From Camillea tinctor (taxonomy: Eukaryota > Ascomycota > Sordariomycetes > Xylariales > Xylariaceae), in assembly GCA_022578605.1 (NCBI GenBank), contig MU394077.1, forward strand, positions 62,001 to 126,000: a stretch of 64,000 nt of DNA. Reading direction: 5' to 3'. Positions 59,138 to 64,000 of this stretch are shown piece by piece (position 1 is the stretch's first letter; every line of letters starts with the position of its first letter). Below the pieces are notes generated by a model. It ran no database searches. It saw only the letters and a list, made by a program, of their open reading frames with translations, and was not told the origin of the DNA. Position numbers and translations under genes: made by a program.

Positions 59138-59971
59138 TCTGAGGTATTCCGTATTGGTGCTAGATGTTAGTTATACATTAAAAAAAGGTTCTAGGGCTCA
59201 TCAAATAATTAAAGGATTAAAAAAAATTCTGTTTGTGTTTGTAGCCAAAGCATTGGTAATTTGAACAGATCAAGTTGTAAAAAACAATGGTGTAGGTTAT
59301 TATGTAGTGGTTTTCCGTAGTAGGTATTTGATATATCAAGACTTAGTTATACAGGGGTTACGATAAGACTCACTTATTCCCCTTATCTAACTGTAGTATG
59401 TGGGTTACATAACTACTACAAGGGGAATCCCTCCTGGTAAAGTTGTACCTTAAAGGCTATTTTGTATGTGACTTGGCAGGTTGGGTAGGATATACTACAT
59501 AGTAGTTAGCTTATTTATACCGTGACGCTACTTTAAAGGGGTCAGACAATCCCTAAAACTGAGATCCTTGGCGACTGCAGAGATGAGGCGGGGGCGGGGT
59601 AAGTATCGGAGTATGTACATAATGGAAGGCAGCAAAGAGGTATACACAATTGATGAAAAAAAGCTCTTTCCCTTCGCATATGGAATCTGATAGGTAATAG
59701 GTAACACATTCCCACTCCTGCCACTTAGGGATAAAGGAGGTATTATTTGATAGGTTTATTTAAACATTGAAGCTTCCACTTTACATCATCTCTTCCCATC
59801 CTGCATCATCTGGTTTCTTCTAACTAACCTAGTCCCTGTCAACTCTTTTCTCCGCACAACTTTCTGCCCGTATACATGTAAATAACTTCCTCCTATTATT
59901 TGTCCACCTAACTACCTGTTCAATCTAACTAGGTAATTTGTATATAAAATCACCAAAAGAGTTCCTCAAAT
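59138..59971. other. Divergent promoter region
   Basis: Upstream region of the amidohydrolase (leftward) and the phosphatase (rightward). AT-rich, with TACTACATAGTAGTTA-type inverted motifs near 59490, and C/T-rich just before the phosphatase ATG. No gene seen. Confidence 0.55.
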
Positions 59972-60858
59972 ATGGCGGCAGACCCCGTTGCTTTGCTCAA
60001 ACTCGCCGAGACCGATGTATTGACTGAGATCCCTAAGGAGGCCTATGGACCCGTGCTATACAACCCACCCTTCGTCTTCCTCGATGGCACTTTTAATACG
60101 CGCGACTTGGGTTTGATTCCCGGAAGCCCCTTGCGTGCTAACTTCGCCTATCGGTCCGGCGCCCTAGGTCTCCTTACCGACAATGGCCATGCCGTGCTGA
60201 CGGGCAAGCTGGGCATTAGACGTGTGTTTGACCTACGCTCGCCCGAGGAACGCGCCAAAATGCCCGATCCCGTACTGGAGGACGTTGAGAATACCTGGAT
60301 AGAGAGCACCAGACCTGACTCCTCGCCGGCCCTCGCTAACTTTGTCGATGGAGGCGGGGAGAACGGATATCGTGATATGTACCTTGAAGTCCTCGATGCG
60401 TACCAGGAGAGCTGGAAGGCTATTTTCGAACACATCCGCGATAGGCCAAAGGAGCCTTTCCTCGTTCACTGCACAGGTATGTTTGAAGATGTGGATTGAA
60501 GAGTTGTTTGCTAACTTATACAGCGGGACGAGATAGAACTGGTGTACTTGCAGGTTTGCTCCTCGCTCTCGCCGGCGCATCTGAGGATGTGATTGTCCTA
60601 GACTGGCTATTATCGCGTATTGGCACGGAGCCCGTTCGCCAGATGCTTCTACATTTTGCCGTGTCAGGCTCGGATGCCTTGAGCCAAGACCAACCTGGCT
60701 TCTATAATCTCACGAGTCTGCGAAGATCATGTTGGGAGACCTACGCTGCTGCTCTACAAAAGCAATATGGTGGGCCTGATAAATTTGTCACAGACCATTT
60801 AGGGTTCTCTGAGAAGGACCTGGCTAAGATAAAAGAGAACCTAAAGAGCAATGATTAA
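59972..60858 (+). CDS. Tyrosine-phosphatase-like protein (Y_phosphatase3 family)
   Basis: Predicted protein or phospholipid phosphatase of 279 residues with a CX5R active site. Exons 59972-60476 and 60524-60858. The intron falls inside the Ala codon of the catalytic loop, so the motif HCTAGRDRTG (Cys167, Arg173) exists only after splicing. The N-terminal FNTRDLG and FAYRSGAL, and RRVFDLRSPEER, are signatures of this family of atypical phosphatases. The family includes bacterial and fungal enzymes acting on phosphotyrosine or phosphoinositides; the substrate here is unknown. No membrane segment or signal peptide. Confidence 0.92.
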
Positions 60859-61856
60859 TATAGATCTGCGGAGATCTATAGGAAGGGAAAATAAGTGTGA
60901 CGTATAGTAAGATCAATGCATTAGATACTACAGATAAATAGCGTCTTCTAATTCATTTTCGATGCTTACACTGCGTGATATTTAGGCAAGCTGCCGTGAC
61001 ACGGAATACCACAACGTCTACAGTTACACGACTTTAATAAACTATGGACTGTGGACAATATTTAGACGGCCTTAGGTACAAAGAAACCTCTAATCTATAA
61101 GTACCTCGTCCCATGAAGCACAGCCGCAAGAAGCGTCATATAAATTTTTAAAAAACATATATTTTTTCATTTCCTACCAATCAGCTTGCTTGGATGCTGC
61201 TCAGTCGAATGGTGGTGGTGTGGCTTCGTAATGGCCCAGTGTCCAGGAATATAGAAAGAAAAGGGTGACATCACTCAAGCCCGTTAGATCGCCCCTAAGA
61301 TCTCTCATGTGCTCCACTTTTTGATATGCTAACGTCATAGGGGTCCTGGGGCGTCAAGGCCCTAACATTTCAGTAAGTGAGGTCAGGCAATGAAAGTCCC
61401 ATGCCAAGTTTATTGTTTGTTGGGTTGTTATCTACTGTAAATCGATTTGACATCATGACGGGTTCTAGCTCTGGCCTATGGGAGAGGAGCTTTTGTTTCA
61501 CATCTTAACTTGTCTAGGATGATACCCCAGCTGCTCAGACTCGATCTCGATGTGGAGCAATGCATCATGGCCTCATGACTTGCCAACTTTCTTGATATCA
61601 AGCTGTCAAGGAGGGTAAGTTACCTACGCAGCTACGTAAGGTTAGGATTAGAACTCCCAGTAATCTAATCTAGCGTTGCATATAAGAGCACATCATGTCC
61701 TCCTTTGTCACACTTTTGATGTTTCCATTTTTCTCCTTAACACATCACAGCACTCTACACCAAACCAATAACTCATCACCAATACAAGTCTCATTTATCC
61801 ACTAGTCATCAGAACTTTATATCTGCTAGCAACCAAAACTATATAATAATAACAAA
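60859..61856. other. Intergenic
   Basis: Downstream of the phosphatase and upstream of the small basic gene. From 61680 a TATAAGAG-like element and a C/A-rich leader precede the ATG at 61857. No other gene seen. Confidence 0.55.
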
Positions 61857-62180
61857 ATGGCACACCACACCACCCATACCACAACGACGACTACAACCCG
61901 CCGGCGGGGGCTCTTCGGCCGCCAACCTGCCCACCACCAGAAGCGCCATGCCACCCTCAGGGACAAGATTAGCGGCGCCATGATGAAGCTTCAGGGAACA
62001 TTGACCCGCCGACCTGGCAAGAAGGTACGTCTGAATCTCACCATCGCATTCTTTCACCTAACCCTTATGATGTTGCTATGCTAACACATAACATCACAGG
62101 CCGCCGGCACACGCCGTATGCATGGCACAGATGGACGGGGGAGCCGGCGCGGTGCTAGAAGAGGAGGCTGGTATCATTAG
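61857..62180 (+). CDS. Small basic fungal protein, 82 aa, unknown function
   Basis: Predicted exons 61857-62024 and 62100-62180, giving 82 residues. The N-terminus is His/Thr-rich (THTTTTTTTRRRGLF), followed by a helical-looking core TLRDKISGAMMKLQGTLTRR and a tail AAGTRRMHGTDGRGSRRG. I recall similarly built small Thr-rich, RRGLFGR-containing proteins in other filamentous ascomycetes, but know no function. Strongly basic, with no signal peptide or membrane segment; nucleic-acid or phosphate binding is possible but not shown. Intron boundaries are clean (gtacgt ... atcacag). Confidence 0.8.
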
Positions 62181-64000
62181 GTGCCGCGTACCTTCTCTTG
62201 TGGTCTTTACGTTACACACCTCTTCTCTCACTCACTTCGAACCCCTTTGATTCATTCACAAAGGGAGTGCATACGAACGAAAAAACCATGATTATATACG
62301 AAAGATGATATACCCTTGGAGCGAAAGTATAACCAATTAATTACATATTTGGATTTTGCGGGAGATAAAAAGGCGCATCTTAACTATGTATTATGAATTA
62401 TGAGGCCTTTCGACGTGTCATGGTATGACTACCTCTTGGTGGAAACACGGGGACGAATGTATTTCTATTTTTGTAATAAAATTCTTATAACATTTTTACC
62501 GAAAATTATTACAATTTGAGTTAAAACTCAAATGACAAAAAGATGACATCCTAGGATTAAAATGAGTTAAATGAGAAAGTTTTTTTGTTCTAGTGGTAAT
62601 GAATATATCTGATACTAACTACGTTGCGGGCTACGAAATCTGATGTCGATAAGGGGATATGCGGATATGAACCCTCTTGGTATTGGTTGTAGTTGTGTCA
62701 GTTGGTATCGAAACTATATCCTGTGACCATGATAATTGATTCGTAAGTAATAAGATTCAGGTGGTCTAGTCCATGGATACTTACCAGTCACGTTGATAGA
62801 TGATGGCGGGAGCGACGGCAAGGAGATAAAAGCTATAGAACTGGTGCTTCAATATAGCGTTAAGGCGTATATACTAGCCAAACCAAACTAGTGGTCTAAC
62901 CTACCATAAATTGATATGCTGCTAGTCTCGCCAGCCCAATCAAATTTATTAATATTCCTTTCCCCGTTGATCAACGTTCATACATAACCTACCTAAACTA
63001 CATATCCTAACCTACACACTTACATATGTATCTCCGTACCCGCAGCCAAACTCTTAGCTTGGACGGTTACCTATCTATCCTCCACTTCGTGCGCAACTAT
63101 CTCGGCTTGGTATACCATACCTGTTGAAGCACCGTACGTATGTACCTTATCTTTTCCTCCTATATACCTAGGTATGCATGCAATATGCATGACACCAAAC
63201 TTATTATAACCGCAAGACAATTCCCAGCGGTAACGGCAGCACGTAAGGCCCGATACTTACCTAAGGAGAACCATATTTTCAGGCGAGAAGGGAAAGGCTT
63301 GTTTCCCCATTGTAATGTGTTCTGCATGCAGATGCTATCGATGTATGGGCACTGATAGATAGTTATCAAAGCCGATTCTTGTCTGTCTCAGTAGTTTGCA
63401 ATAAAAGCGTAAAAGTATATGAAAATATATATAACAAGTTCCATTTGCGATATCATAAACTTTTATTTGTTTATTCTACATCTTTTTTTTCTTTCATTAA
63501 CTCTGCTAGATCAGTCTATGTTGGTTTGCTGGCGAAGGCAAGGGGAGTTGATGTTTATAACATCTGGCCGGGTTCTGGAGTAAAACCCTATATGTTATCA
63601 CCCCATCTACTCGCTTTTACTAGACATAGGTAACATATATACTTATACAGAGTATATATAAAGGATTTAGTTTATATGCTAATATGCTAAAAACTATACA
63701 GTTGCTGACTTGTATCTATAGCTTGGATACATATGTAACTATTTACTCACCTATCATATTGAAGAACGAAAGGGGAGTTCGTTCCGAGGAGAAGGAAGAG
63801 GGGGGGTGAAGGGAGGTTTCCTAGAAGCCGATGGTATCCAGTGCGGACTGCTACTTATATCACTACGCTATAGAGCGGGTCATTCTCCACATCAGATCTT
63901 CCAACCGGTGGTTGACCGGAGGGGACCCTGAGTAACGTATAGCAGAAAAGGCACGCCCTTAACTGTAAGTCTGGTCTGACTACAAAAGCCAATATTCGCC
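62181..64000. other. Intergenic, no gene seen
   Basis: AT-rich sequence with a TACCTAGGTA motif near 63168 and scattered short frames without protein-like character (63140-63355, 63379-63633). The window ends here without a recognisable gene edge. Confidence 0.55.

Noticed and set aside
62590..62690. Possible tRNA (GTTCTAGTGGTAATG-like start)
   Set aside because: The A-box resemblance is partial, no consistent B-box or acceptor stem was found.
1..64000. Secondary-metabolite or effector gene cluster
   Set aside because: No polyketide synthase, peptide synthetase, terpene cyclase, cluster regulator or run of co-directional tailoring enzymes is present; the genes are mainly housekeeping.
1..64000. 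CRISPR array or prokaryotic mobile element
   Set aside because: Repeats found are microsatellites or TIRs, and gene structures are eukaryotic with spliceosomal introns.

Overview
The window is nuclear DNA from a filamentous ascomycete (Pezizomycotina, most probably Sordariomycetes). The genes carry short GT-AG introns, and several products are typical of fungi: a MOT1-type molybdate transporter, a GtaA-type glutaminase, a fused C1-THF synthase, a PKA regulatory subunit and an Fhl1-like FHA/forkhead factor. Two AT-rich blocks bounded by terminal inverted repeats look like repeats eroded by repeat-induced point mutation (RIP). I saw no tRNA, rRNA, CRISPR array or bacterial-type operon.

Layout. 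1-10 kb: molybdate transporter (+), then a large FHA/forkhead regulator (+). 10.6-17.3 kb: trifunctional C1-tetrahydrofolate synthase (-) and eIF3 subunit i (+), divergent, with a 441-bp TIR element between them. 18.6-24.9 kb: a Gyp1-like TBC Rab-GAP (-) and an Hrp1/Nab4-like two-RRM protein (+), divergent, with an assembly gap between them. 26-29.2 kb: a phytanoyl-CoA dioxygenase-family enzyme (-) and ethanolamine-phosphate cytidylyltransferase (+), divergent. 32.2-35.3 kb: PKA regulatory subunit (+) and splicing factor SPF27 (-), convergent. 36.2-45.4 kb: neutral ceramidase (+) and a secreted glutaminase (-), convergent, separated by a 2.2-kb AT-rich transposon relic. 45.4-54.4 kb: a gene-poor stretch with a second gap. 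54.4-62.2 kb: a secreted Ser/Thr/Gly-rich repeat protein (+), an amidohydrolase (-), a tyrosine-phosphatase-like protein (+) and a small basic fungal protein (+). The last 1.8 kb has no recognisable gene.

The genes do not form a biosynthetic cluster. Most are single-copy housekeeping or signalling functions: one-carbon metabolism, translation initiation, Rab traffic, mRNA processing, phospholipid and sphingolipid metabolism, cAMP signalling and splicing. Exon coordinates were worked out by hand from reading frame, splice sites and family alignment from memory, so junctions are predictions. I found no clearly novel multi-gene system. The points most worth checking are the two TIR elements, a 166-residue upstream leader with no acidic residues on C1-THF synthase, a duplicated ~70-residue module in the forkhead protein, a 1.2-kb intron in the Hrp1-like gene and the gene-poor 9-kb stretch.
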